From an uncultured Alphaproteobacteria bacterium (GTDB lineage Bacteria > Pseudomonadota > Alphaproteobacteria > Rs-D84), in contig CALXMC010000002.1 in the NCBI GenBank assembly GCA_944389385.1, forward strand, positions 109,831 through 173,830: 64,000 nt of DNA, written 5' to 3'. The stretch's first letter is position 1. The number at the start of each line of letters is the position of its first letter. The position numbers and the translations under genes are program-made. The notes under the pieces are model-generated. The model was not told the origin of the DNA, searched no databases, and worked only from the letters and a program-made list of their open reading frames with translations. This document shows, piece by piece, positions 15,792 to 25,379 of this stretch.

Positions 15792-17477
15792 ATGAAAAAT
15801 AAATCTTTGTTTTTTATGTCGCGTGTGTTCGTGATGACGTCTGTTGTGGCTTTGGCTGCATGTGCGGGTTCAACCAGTGATGATATTGTTATCGAGTCAA
15901 CACCAACGGTTGATTATATAAAAAGTTTGGATGTCTATTCGGCACCACACAAGGATTCTTTTCTGAACCAGTTGGCGATGAATTATCGTTCGTATGCGAT
16001 ATATAATGCTGATACCAGTGGGTATTTTGATGTTGGTGAATATTTTGCCCAGAAAGCGGTGGCTGCGTTCAGTGGCGAAACGCCTTTCCCAGAAAGTTTG
16101 GATAACTGGGCGGTCGAGGACGAACAAGTGTCGTTCGAATTGTATACTGGGTACAGCAATTTGATGGATCAGTTGAAAAATGACGCCAGTATGGCTCAGC
16201 CGCAGTTGGCGGCCGAAGCCCAGGCGAAATTTGATTGTTGGTTGTCGGCAACTGCCACTGGGCAAACGGGAACAGCCGAAGAATGTCGTGAACGTTTTTA
16301 TACAACTATGCAGGCGTTAAGCGGCAATAATGGAAAAATTATAAATGGTGCAACTGCGTCTTTGCAAAAAGATGGCGGTCAGGCGTCGAACAGTACGACC
16401 CAGTCAACCATAAGCACAAATGGCGAGATGGTTGTGGCGGTTGAACGCGGCGGATTGTCTTCTAAACCTAAATTAAAATCACAGGCTTATTATCCTGAAA
16501 CGCGTAACATGTCCGCTATGCGTGGAACCAAGGCGCGTGAAGGTGTGATTATTGTTAACAATGTTAATGTGCCTGAACATTTGATTGAACCTGAACCGGT
16601 TCAGCCGTTGGTGTTTAATCAAAATATCTATGGTGGTGATAAAACAATCAGTGACAGCAATAACATAAACGATAACAGTGTTCGTGAATGTGTACGCGAA
16701 GGCGATGTGAATTGCATCCAGACCAAGGTTGATGCCAAAGGTGCAACAAACCCAGATGATGCAGCCCAGGCGTCAGACGAAAATGTGAATCAAAATGCGG
16801 CACAGCCAACAACGGTTTTGCAGCCTGTTATTGTGCCCCAGGTTCGGGACGATTTGGTTACGCGTGAAGAATTTGTGGATATGATGATGGCTATGCGTGC
16901 TGAATTGGCGGCGATTAACGAACGTTTGGATAAGTTGCAGGATAAAGTCAGCACGACAACAAATAACACGCATCAAACGTATGAAAAAACGTTTATAAAA
17001 GTGCAACAAATTCCGTTGGAACCCAAACAACGCGTTATGGAGGAAGTATTCGAGGTATTGTTTGACTTTGATAAGGCGACAATTAAACCAGAATATGAAC
17101 AGTTGATTAAGCAATTGGCAACTGCAACCCAAGAAAGTAAAAATATCAAGGTTTCTGTTATCGGACATACAGACACCATGGGCAGTGCGGATTATAACTA
17201 TGCGTTGGGCGGTCGTCGTGCCGAAGCCGTACAAAAAATGCTGATTAAGTACGGTATACCAGCGGGACAAATTGTGGCGGTTTCAGCCGGTGAAGAAGAT
17301 TTGGCCGTGCAAACCGGTGACGGGGTGGCAAATCCTGCGAATCGCCGTGTCCAGGTTATAAAAGAAGTGCACTATACCGAACAACCGCAAAAAGTGCAGA
17401 AACCAATGGCCGTGGTTGAAGAGTATATGGTTCCTGTGCAGTCCGGTGTTTGCGGGATGTACGGGTGTGCCAAATAA
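15792..17477 (+). CDS. Large OmpA-family peptidoglycan-binding lipoprotein
   Basis: A 561-residue outer-membrane lipoprotein. Lipobox LAAC puts the lipidated Cys at residue 24. A long unrecognised N-terminal domain (about 30-380) has a low-complexity Asn/Asp/Gln-rich middle. A short coiled coil follows (about 365-390, MRAELAAINERLDKLQDK). The OmpA/Pal peptidoglycan-binding domain (about 420-520) shows FDFDKATIKPEY, GHTDTMGSADYN, LGGRRAEAV and ANRRVQV. It should tie the outer membrane to the wall. The typical Pal protein is ~170 residues, so the N-terminal extension is notable. The start at 15792 follows AAGGGATTTTTT; an upstream in-frame ATG at 15756 lies within the promoter. Confidence 0.88.
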   Translation: MKNKSLFFMSRVFVMTSVVALAACAGSTSDDIVIESTPTVDYIKSLDVYSAPHKDSFLNQLAMNYRSYAIYNADTSGYFDVGEYFAQKAVAAFSGETPFPESLDNWAVEDEQVSFELYTGYSNLMDQLKNDASMAQPQLAAEAQAKFDCWLSATATGQTGTAEECRERFYTTMQALSGNNGKIINGATASLQKDGGQASNSTTQSTISTNGEMVVAVERGGLSSKPKLKSQAYYPETRNMSAMRGTKAREGVIIVNNVNVPEHLIEPEPVQPLVFNQNIYGGDKTISDSNNINDNSVRECVREGDVNCIQTKVDAKGATNPDDAAQASDENVNQNAAQPTTVLQPVIVPQVRDDLVTREEFVDMMMAMRAELAAINERLDKLQDKVSTTTNNTHQTYEKTFIKVQQIPLEPKQRVMEEVFEVLFDFDKATIKPEYEQLIKQLATATQESKNIKVSVIGHTDTMGSADYNYALGGRRAEAVQKMLIKYGIPAGQIVAVSAGEEDLAVQTGDGVANPANRRVQVIKEVHYTEQPQKVQKPMAVVEEYMVPVQSGVCGMYGCAK

Positions 17478-17504
17478 TTTATCGGGCAGGACAAAGTAAA
17501 ATAC

Positions 17505-17533
17505 TTGACAAAAAATAAATATTAGTATATATT
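17505..17533 (+). promoter_or_regulatory. Near-consensus sigma70 promoter
   Basis: TTGACA, 17-base spacer, TATATT. It drives the small gene at 17570 and is the strongest-looking promoter in the first half of the window. Confidence 0.75.
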
Positions 17534-17569
17534 TTGTTCTGCCGGAGAGGTTATAAAAAGGCATATAGT

Positions 17570-17725
17570 ATGACAGCGAAAGTAAATGATTTGACAAAAG
17601 GTGCCGCAACATTGAATGCCAAATCACGTGGCGTGGGGTACAGACATGCGGCGGCGGTCGTTAATTTAGCGGCCGAGTGGTCGAAACGCAATCTGAATAT
17701 AGATGACGGCCAAAACCAGAAATAG
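17570..17725 (+). CDS. Small basic protein of unknown function (51 aa)
   Basis: MTAKVNDLTKGAATLNAKSR is the start of this 51-residue, soluble, basic, probably helical protein; no Cys, no signal peptide, no family recognised. A near-consensus promoter lies 37 bases upstream and an intrinsic terminator about 25 bases downstream, so it is a compact, presumably highly expressed monocistron. GGAGAGG lies 20 bases before the ATG, which is far for a ribosome site; an upstream in-frame ATG at 17534 would overlap the promoter. An alternative is a small structured RNA with an incidental ORF. Confidence 0.6.
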   Translation: MTAKVNDLTKGAATLNAKSRGVGYRHAAAVVNLAAEWSKRNLNIDDGQNQK

Positions 17726-17751
17726 TTGAAAATCTGTGCAGTATTTTTGAA

Positions 17752-17786
17752 CCCCGGTGGTGTTTTGTGTGCCACCGGGGATTTTG
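17752..17786 (+). terminator. Terminator after the 51-aa gene
   Basis: Perfect 9-bp stem CCCCGGTGG / CCACCGGGG with an 11-base loop, then ATTTTGTTTG. Confidence 0.8.
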
Positions 17787-17806
17787 TTTGTCGTTCTGGG
17801 TGAAAA

Positions 17807-17853
17807 TAAAAAATATACGCGTCTGTGTATTGACGCGTATATTTTTATTTTTT
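17807..17853 (-). terminator. Long palindrome, terminator for the minus-strand genes
   Basis: 15-bp perfect stem AAAAATATACGCGTC / GACGCGTATATTTTT with an 8-base loop and T runs on both sides, so it could act in both directions. It lies at the 3' end of the eno/immunity-like pair. Confidence 0.7.
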
Positions 17854-18051
17854 TGCGGCCCAAAATAATGCCCACAACCATCCGATGCCCGTCCAACCGA
17901 ATATCCAACTGGCCAGACGGACCAAAATCATGTCTTGTTTATTTTTACCGGTTTGGCGCGCCAACCATGCCGGCGCCAATACGATTGTGATAACAATCAT
18001 TATCGCAACTGTGTATTTTGCAACCAATAAAATATCGGACGGTGTTATCAT
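17845..18051 (-). CDS. Superinfection immunity-like membrane protein
   Basis: A 68-residue protein with two hydrophobic segments (about residues 8-28 and 45-65). The second carries WIFGWTGIGWLWALFWA, matching the short signature (GWTGIGW, then W/ALxWA) of the superinfection immunity family named after phage T4 Imm. Bacterial homologues are common and mostly uncharacterised; block of phage DNA entry is known only for T4 Imm. It starts 6 bases after the eno stop on the same strand and probably shares its transcript. The call rests on a short motif. Confidence 0.65.
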   Translation of the reverse strand: MITPSDILLVAKYTVAIMIVITIVLAPAWLARQTGKNKQDMILVRLASWIFGWTGIGWLWALFWAAKK

Positions 18052-18057
18052 TTATTT

Positions 18058-19332
<1,275 letters not shown>

Positions 19333-19431
19333 CTAAAATAAAAAATTACATTTTGTTGCAATTCCGGCTTGTTTTAATTTGGGAATTGTGTAATAATATA
19401 AGCATAAATTTGGATGGAAAGAAACAGAAAT

Positions 19432-22400
19432 ATGATGAAAAAAACAATATTTTTTATGTTGTGTCTGGCGCCAATCGGTGCTCAGGCCGCCTTTACTGAC
19501 AATGTTTTGACTGATACGGGTGGTACTTTTTCCACTACAATCAGTGCGAATGCCATGTATATTGGTGCTCCGTTGCCGGACCCTGTGGAGGAAGGCGTAA
19601 TTTATGCTGGCCCAGATGTGGACAGACAAAATTTATCGCTTTTATACATCGGGGCGGATGATGGTGTTGATTTCACACTGAATGGTAATATGGAAATTGT
19701 TAATGGGTATTCGTTGAACTTGGGTTCTGCGCCAGGATACAGTTCTGTTAATATTTCTTTAAGCGATGTTTTGGCCGGTGGAACTTTGACCATCAGTGGT
19801 GCAGGTGCGTTGACGGCCAAGAATGTTACGGTTAATGCCGGATTGAACGTTGGAACGGTTAAGAATGCGGGTGCACAAAGTATGAAGGCCGGTGTAATAA
19901 CTGTCGAAGGCGATGATGACAGCGGTGCGACCGGTGGTGATACTGTTATAAATGTTGCCGGCGATTTGACGATGGGTGGTTTCCATAATACTGGTACGGG
20001 GACGGCCGATATAATCGCGGGTGGTAATATTACCGTTGGTGATTCTTTGGACAGTGCTTTGGTGTCTGATATTGAAAATGCCGATGTGGCGGGGAATATG
20101 AATATCACATCCACTGGTGGTGGGTTGACCGTTCATGGCAGTGTTTATAATTCCAGCAACACCATGGATATAGATGTCAATGGTGATGTTGTGGTTGATG
20201 GTACAATCAAAAACGATTCGAATGACAGCACCTTGAAAATTTCTGGTAACAGTTTGAAGGTCAGTGCCGGTGACGAAGTATCTGATGTTGATGATACGGT
20301 TGTGTCATTCGTGAACAAAGGAAATTTGTATATCGATATTGTTGGCGAAACGAATCTGGCCTATGGATTTGATTTAAGTGCCATGGGGGTGGATAATGCG
20401 TTTTCGTTGGTAACGGGGTCTTTGACGTTTGGTGCGGGTACCGATATGGACAGATGGTTGGGTGTATTCGCAAACAAGTTGAATGACTTTGAGTTGATTG
20501 TGAAAAGCGGTACTTTGAACCTGAAAACGACGGACAGCGAATATGTCGATATTGTTAACAATTTTGACGTTAACAACGAGCATGGTTTGCAAAATGCCGA
20601 TGCTGATATGATTGTGCATGCGCCGGTAATTGTTGCGGGTGGTGTTACCAATAATGGGCATAAGTTGCAGATTGGAAACTATGAAATTACCGGAACCAAT
20701 GAAATGACGGACACAACCACCAGTGTTACGATAAATGGTAACGTTGTGGCGTCTGAAAATGCAGAATCAACAGAAATCGATTCGGCCGGTACTTTGAAAA
20801 TTACCGGAAATGTAACACATAATGGTGGCGCGGCCGGTGATGGTTATAATTATATGGCTGTAACCGGTGATACAAGTGTTACAATCGGTGGCAGTGTTTC
20901 AAATAACAACGGCGGAAAACTGGAAGTTTTGTCATCGCCCGAAGATGGCGTTATTAACATTGCGCAAAGTGTTGTTAATGGTACCCAGGGCGGCAATGAA
21001 AACGGTGTCGTGAATATCAGTGGTAATACAATAACCATCGGTGCGGCATTGACCAATTATAATGGTGTCACAACCGTCAGTGGCAATGGACCGGCAACTG
21101 ATGATGGTGCGATTGCTGTTAATATTGGTAATATCGATGTCCAGGGTGGCGCGGTTAATTTAGAAGGATTGGCCGATGGCGTTTTGGTTAATGGCGATGT
21201 TGCTGTGACGGATGGTGGTGTGTTGAATATTTCGCGTAATACTAAATCTGTTGTTGCGAATGGTTCAATACTGGTTGCGGGCGACGTTCTTATTGGTAAT
21301 ACAGCAAATGATTCGGGTAATGGCGATGTCGTGATTGCAACCGATGGTGTCCAAGATTTCGAATTGATTGCCAATGGTACCGCAACAGGTGACGAGGACA
21401 GCAATGCGTCTTTGACCATCGATGGATCTGTTAATATCAACAGTGGTACTCATAATATCGTTTTGGCGGGTAATACAGTTTCGATTGGCCAGTCAATCGA
21501 GGATACCGTCCAGGTTTGGGGATCAAACAGTTTGAAGTTGGGTGTGGCCGGAAATTCAGTTGAAACTGCGGGTGCGGTCAGTGCTGCAAATGGCGGTAAA
21601 TTGGAATTTGGGGCCGATACTGTCAAAATAGCAGGTGCATTGAATATCGACGGCAAAAGTTCGTTGGTTGCGCATAATACCGCTGTAACTGCGTCGGATA
21701 TAGATATTGGTGGTGGACTGTATTTTGATGGCAAATTAAGCAGTGGGTCTTTGCCACGATATGGTTTGATTGGGGCGGAAAATGCCACAGAATTACAATT
21801 GTCGGCAACCGAAGGCGATATCACATTCGCAAGTGGTGCGACTTTGGGCAGCGGAACAATCGTTACATTGAATGCGAATAATGGCGACGTTTCGTTGAAT
21901 GGCGCGGTCGAATCGGCGGGGTCTTTTGCGATAAATGCAAACGCTTTGGGAATTACGGGCGCAATTAACAACAGTGGTGTGTTGAACGCGAATGTCGTTA
22001 ATAACATCGATGTTGGTGGCGCTTTGACAAACACCGGCACAGACGTTGAGTTGGTCAGTACCGATGGTGAAATTGAAATTGCCGGCGATATCGACAACGA
22101 AAGCGGCGCAACTGTTTTGCAGGCTGCTGGCGAAGTTTTGGTTAATGGTGCTGTTACCAACAAAGGTTCCAGTGTCAGCATAACAAGTGATGAAAATGCC
22201 GTTACATTAAAAGGTGCTTTGACAAACAACGCGGGCGGCGCGAACATCAGCGCAAACGATGATGTTACAATTGGTGGGGCGCTTGCAAATGCGGGTACCG
22301 GCGTTTCGATTACCAGTGCAAAAGGCGATGTTTATATTAACAATGGCGGGATATCAAATACATCTGCGTATACCGTCGCGATTACTGCCGATACGGGTGC

Positions 22401-25287
22401 CGTTTCTGTCGATGGCGATGTTGATGTTGACGCAGGTAAGGTTAGTATAACGGCCGGTGCCGATAATAATTCTGTTGACATTGCGGGCAATGTTGATGTC
22501 AGTGTTGGTAATGTTGAATTGAATGGGCAAGATATTGACATCGGGGGAATGTTAAGCATATCCAAAAATGAAGGCAACCAAGGAACCCAGGGCGCTGTAC
22601 AGATTTCAGATGCCAAAACGGTAAATGTAATTGGTGACGTTTTCGTTAATGGCAATGTTGTCCAGGGTAATGTGGCGGGGACTGATAATCCGTATGCTTT
22701 GAACTTGGTAAACAGTGGATTTGATTTTACCGCCAACGCTTTGAATGTTACCGGGGATTATCGCGCTTTGGCGGGCACCACGGGTGTGTGGAATATTACA
22801 GAAGATGCCACAATAAGCAATTCTGTCAGTATTGCCGATGGGGCCGGCGTTGAATTGAATGCCAAAAATATTACAACAGGCGATGTTACCGTGAATAAAA
22901 ATGGTGAATTGTCTTTGTTGGCAAATGGTGCGGTTAAATCCGGCGCAATAAGCAATTCTGGTACAATGGTGGTTAATGCAAATACTGATGCTGTCACGGC
23001 GGGTGTGTTGACTAATTCGGGTGATTTAAGTATCAGCGCGAAAAGTGGCATTACATTGAATTCGATTACCAGTAATTCTGGCGCGTTGATGTTGGATTCC
23101 GGGGCGGGTATGCTGAAATTGGCGTCTTTCGATGTTACAGGTTTTGGTACAAATGGAACCATAACGTTAAAGGGCCAAGGTTTGCAGACAACAGCCCAGG
23201 CGGCAACTGAATTTGTGACAAATAAAATCTTGTTGCAGAATGTTCAAAATGCCAATTTGACAAACGGCCAAGTCGCAATTGAATCGGATGATTACAGTAT
23301 TTATGCCGGTACGTTCGATGTCAGCGGTGTAAATCAAGCTTCTGGTTCGTTGACCGTGTATACCAATACTGTTGATGTCGATGGTGACGTTGAGGCGTTG
23401 GGGGATGTACGGTTTGCGCGTTTGGGTGATGATTGGATGAATGTTGATGTTTCGGGCAATGTGTCTGGGGGTGTTGATTTGTGGGGCATCCAAAAGGCAA
23501 CAATTGGCGAAAATTACATTTTCAACAACAGCAGTGATTTGTTTGCGGCCGTCTTTGCAGATGATAAATTGTCGGGCAAAGGATTGAAAAATTATTGGTC
23601 GACAATAACGTCCGAAGGCAAAAATACGTTTGGTACAATTACGAATGCCGCCAATAACGCAGGTGCGTTAATCGAGATTGGTGGTCAGATTGTTTCCAAT
23701 CTTTCGGGTGTTGCATTGGGAACCAATGGTACTCAGCCGAATGTCGGTATTGCATTGTTCGAGACCGTTGACCAAGGTACGGCCATTTGGTTGGCGCATG
23801 CGGATGGTGGAATCAACATTTCCAATGGATTTGAACATCTGCGTAATTTGGATGTGAAGTTCTGTAATGCTGCGGGCGATGTCTGTATAGATTATGCCAG
23901 TACGATACGTGCTGATGGTACTTTTGGGGCTGCATCTGATAATACCACGGACAGTTCAGAGTTGCCGATTTATATCACTGAACGTGACAGCGATGGTGAT
24001 GGAAAGGCCGACAGTTTGTATGTCGTGTTTAATCCGAACTATGGCGGTCCGATAACTATGTTCAAATTGCAACCGATTGTCGAAGCGGTGCCATCCCATA
24101 CGGAAGGCGAATATGTTTCTGCCGGTGCGTTGGATGATTTGCTGTTGGGTCAGGTTTTGAATATCGGGTTCAGCGAAAAATCTCCTATTGAAGTTTTGCC
24201 TGCGGTGTTCCGTGGAACGAACTTTGCCGATATGGCGGATGCGTTGTATGACCGTATGGAACACTACTATATGACGGGCGAAGATGAACCGTTGGCACGT
24301 TTCAGCCGTTTGTTCCAGGCACGTGAATTGGAACAAATTGCCGGTGCGGTTGCGTTGAATGAACATACCAATTTCCGTGATTTCGAAGATCGTATGTTTG
24401 ATGAATTCATTTGGAATCGTAACCGTAATCTGAAAAAGGCTTGGTTGGATGTTGATTATGGTTTGTTCAGTCAAGATGTTGATGATGGCAAACGTGTCAA
24501 GGGCGACAGATTCAGCATCTCGGGCGGTTTCGATTGGCAAGAATCTGAAACAATGATTTTGGGATTGACCGCACGTATATCGAATTCATCCAGCGATAAT
24601 TCCGATGCGATGGATTTGGGATATTTGCCGAATAAGCCTGTGAATGGATTCGTCGATATTACTGTTGATGATCTGAATTTCGGTTTCGGTGGTTATATGA
24701 TGAAGACTTTGGGTGAAAAGACACGCTTGTACGGAAACGCGTTCTTGGATGTACATATGTTCGATATATCGCGTGACCAGACATTCATGGATCATATCGA
24801 TGGTACGGGCACTGCGTTCAGTTTAATCAGTGAATGGGGATTGTTGCATGATTGGCTGAATCAGTACATCGTTGGTAATGCGTATGCACGAGTCGGGTAT
24901 AATTTCGGTTTTGATATCACCGAACACGCCGAAGGTCTGGATTATATGGATTTGCAATCCGATGGATATTTGGTGTTGACGCCGGGTTACTCGTTGATTG
25001 CACAAAAACGTATATATCCGTCGGCCTGGTTCCAAATCCGTCCTTATGCGTCGATTGGTGTTGAATATGATGTGTTGGGGGCGCCTGATTACGTGAAGTA
25101 TAAATTTGCGCCGGCACATACGTATACAAAATACAGCATAGATATCGATCCGTTGTGGGCGAATATCGGTGGCGGTGTCGAATTCTTGTCGGCGATGGGT
25201 TTGCAGATAGGAATAGATTATCGTTACCAATACAACGATGCGATACAATTACATAACATCAAGGTATCTGGATCGTATCGGTTCTGA
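19432..25287 (+). CDS. Giant autotransporter with beta-helix passenger
   Basis: A 1951-residue type Va secreted protein. Signal peptide residues 1-18 (ending AQA-AF). The passenger (about 20-1530) is a long series of short beta-strand repeats rich in G, N, T, V, S and D, of the type VNGAVTNKGSS and GALTNNAGG, which predicts a beta-helix with no conserved enzymatic site. Near residue 1520 is DSDGDGKAD, a calcium-binding-like DxDxDG motif, followed by a linker. The last ~280 residues form the autotransporter beta-barrel ending in VSGSYRF with the C-terminal Phe signal for BAM. Likely an adhesin or surface-layer-like protein. I use the ATG at 19432 over the one at 19414, because the signal peptide begins there. 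Confidence 0.88.
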   Translation: MMKKTIFFMLCLAPIGAQAAFTDNVLTDTGGTFSTTISANAMYIGAPLPDPVEEGVIYAGPDVDRQNLSLLYIGADDGVDFTLNGNMEIVNGYSLNLGSAPGYSSVNISLSDVLAGGTLTISGAGALTAKNVTVNAGLNVGTVKNAGAQSMKAGVITVEGDDDSGATGGDTVINVAGDLTMGGFHNTGTGTADIIAGGNITVGDSLDSALVSDIENADVAGNMNITSTGGGLTVHGSVYNSSNTMDIDVNGDVVVDGTIKNDSNDSTLKISGNSLKVSAGDEVSDVDDTVVSFVNKGNLYIDIVGETNLAYGFDLSAMGVDNAFSLVTGSLTFGAGTDMDRWLGVFANKLNDFELIVKSGTLNLKTTDSEYVDIVNNFDVNNEHGLQNADADMIVHAPVIVAGGVTNNGHKLQIGNYEITGTNEMTDTTTSVTINGNVVASENAESTEIDSAGTLKITGNVTHNGGAAGDGYNYMAVTGDTSVTIGGSVSNNNGGKLEVLSSPEDGVINIAQSVVNGTQGGNENGVVNISGNTITIGAALTNYNGVTTVSGNGPATDDGAIAVNIGNIDVQGGAVNLEGLADGVLVNGDVAVTDGGVLNISRNTKSVVANGSILVAGDVLIGNTANDSGNGDVVIATDGVQDFELIANGTATGDEDSNASLTIDGSVNINSGTHNIVLAGNTVSIGQSIEDTVQVWGSNSLKLGVAGNSVETAGAVSAANGGKLEFGADTVKIAGALNIDGKSSLVAHNTAVTASDIDIGGGLYFDGKLSSGSLPRYGLIGAENATELQLSATEGDITFASGATLGSGTIVTLNANNGDVSLNGAVESAGSFAINANALGITGAINNSGVLNANVVNNIDVGGALTNTGTDVELVSTDGEIEIAGDIDNESGATVLQAAGEVLVNGAVTNKGSSVSITSDENAVTLKGALTNNAGGANISANDDVTIGGALANAGTGVSITSAKGDVYINNGGISNTSAYTVAITADTGAVSVDGDVDVDAGKVSITAGADNNSVDIAGNVDVSVGNVELNGQDIDIGGMLSISKNEGNQGTQGAVQISDAKTVNVIGDVFVNGNVVQGNVAGTDNPYALNLVNSGFDFTANALNVTGDYRALAGTTGVWNITEDATISNSVSIADGAGVELNAKNITTGDVTVNKNGELSLLANGAVKSGAISNSGTMVVNANTDAVTAGVLTNSGDLSISAKSGITLNSITSNSGALMLDSGAGMLKLASFDVTGFGTNGTITLKGQGLQTTAQAATEFVTNKILLQNVQNANLTNGQVAIESDDYSIYAGTFDVSGVNQASGSLTVYTNTVDVDGDVEALGDVRFARLGDDWMNVDVSGNVSGGVDLWGIQKATIGENYIFNNSSDLFAAVFADDKLSGKGLKNYWSTITSEGKNTFGTITNAANNAGALIEIGGQIVSNLSGVALGTNGTQPNVGIALFETVDQGTAIWLAHADGGINISNGFEHLRNLDVKFCNAAGDVCIDYASTIRADGTFGAASDNTTDSSELPIYITERDSDGDGKADSLYVVFNPNYGGPITMFKLQPIVEAVPSHTEGEYVSAGALDDLLLGQVLNIGFSEKSPIEVLPAVFRGTNFADMADALYDRMEHYYMTGEDEPLARFSRLFQARELEQIAGAVALNEHTNFRDFEDRMFDEFIWNRNRNLKKAWLDVDYGLFSQDVDDGKRVKGDRFSISGGFDWQESETMILGLTARISNSSSDNSDAMDLGYLPNKPVNGFVDITVDDLNFGFGGYMMKTLGEKTRLYGNAFLDVHMFDISRDQTFMDHIDGTGTAFSLISEWGLLHDWLNQYIVGNAYARVGYNFGFDITEHAEGLDYMDLQSDGYLVLTPGYSLIAQKRIYPSAWFQIRPYASIGVEYDVLGAPDYVKYKFAPAHTYTKYSIDIDPLWANIGGGVEFLSAMGLQIGIDYRYQYNDAIQLHNIKVSGSYRF

Positions 25288-25290
25288 TAA

Positions 25291-25322
25291 CAAAACGGGG
25301 CAATTGCCCCGTTTATTTTTTT
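25291..25322 (+). terminator. Terminator after the autotransporter
   Basis: Stem AAACGGGGCAA / TTGCCCCGTTT then ATTTTTTTG. Confidence 0.85.
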
Positions 25323-25330
25323 GTTGAAAA

Positions 25331-25360
25331 TTGGCATTTTATACACGGTTATGATATAAT
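25331..25360 (+). promoter_or_regulatory. Sigma70-type promoter for the LRR gene
   Basis: TTGGCA, 18-base spacer, TATAAT, 19 bases before the ATG at 25380. Confidence 0.6.
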
Positions 25361-25379
25361 CAGCCGAAGGGGTTTGGTT

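Noticed and set aside
21450..22247. Long minus-strand open frame (265 codons) opposite the autotransporter
   Set aside because: It lies wholly inside the passenger repeats, has no ribosome site, and its proline/threonine-rich product is what the repetitive G/N/T/V codons give when read backwards.
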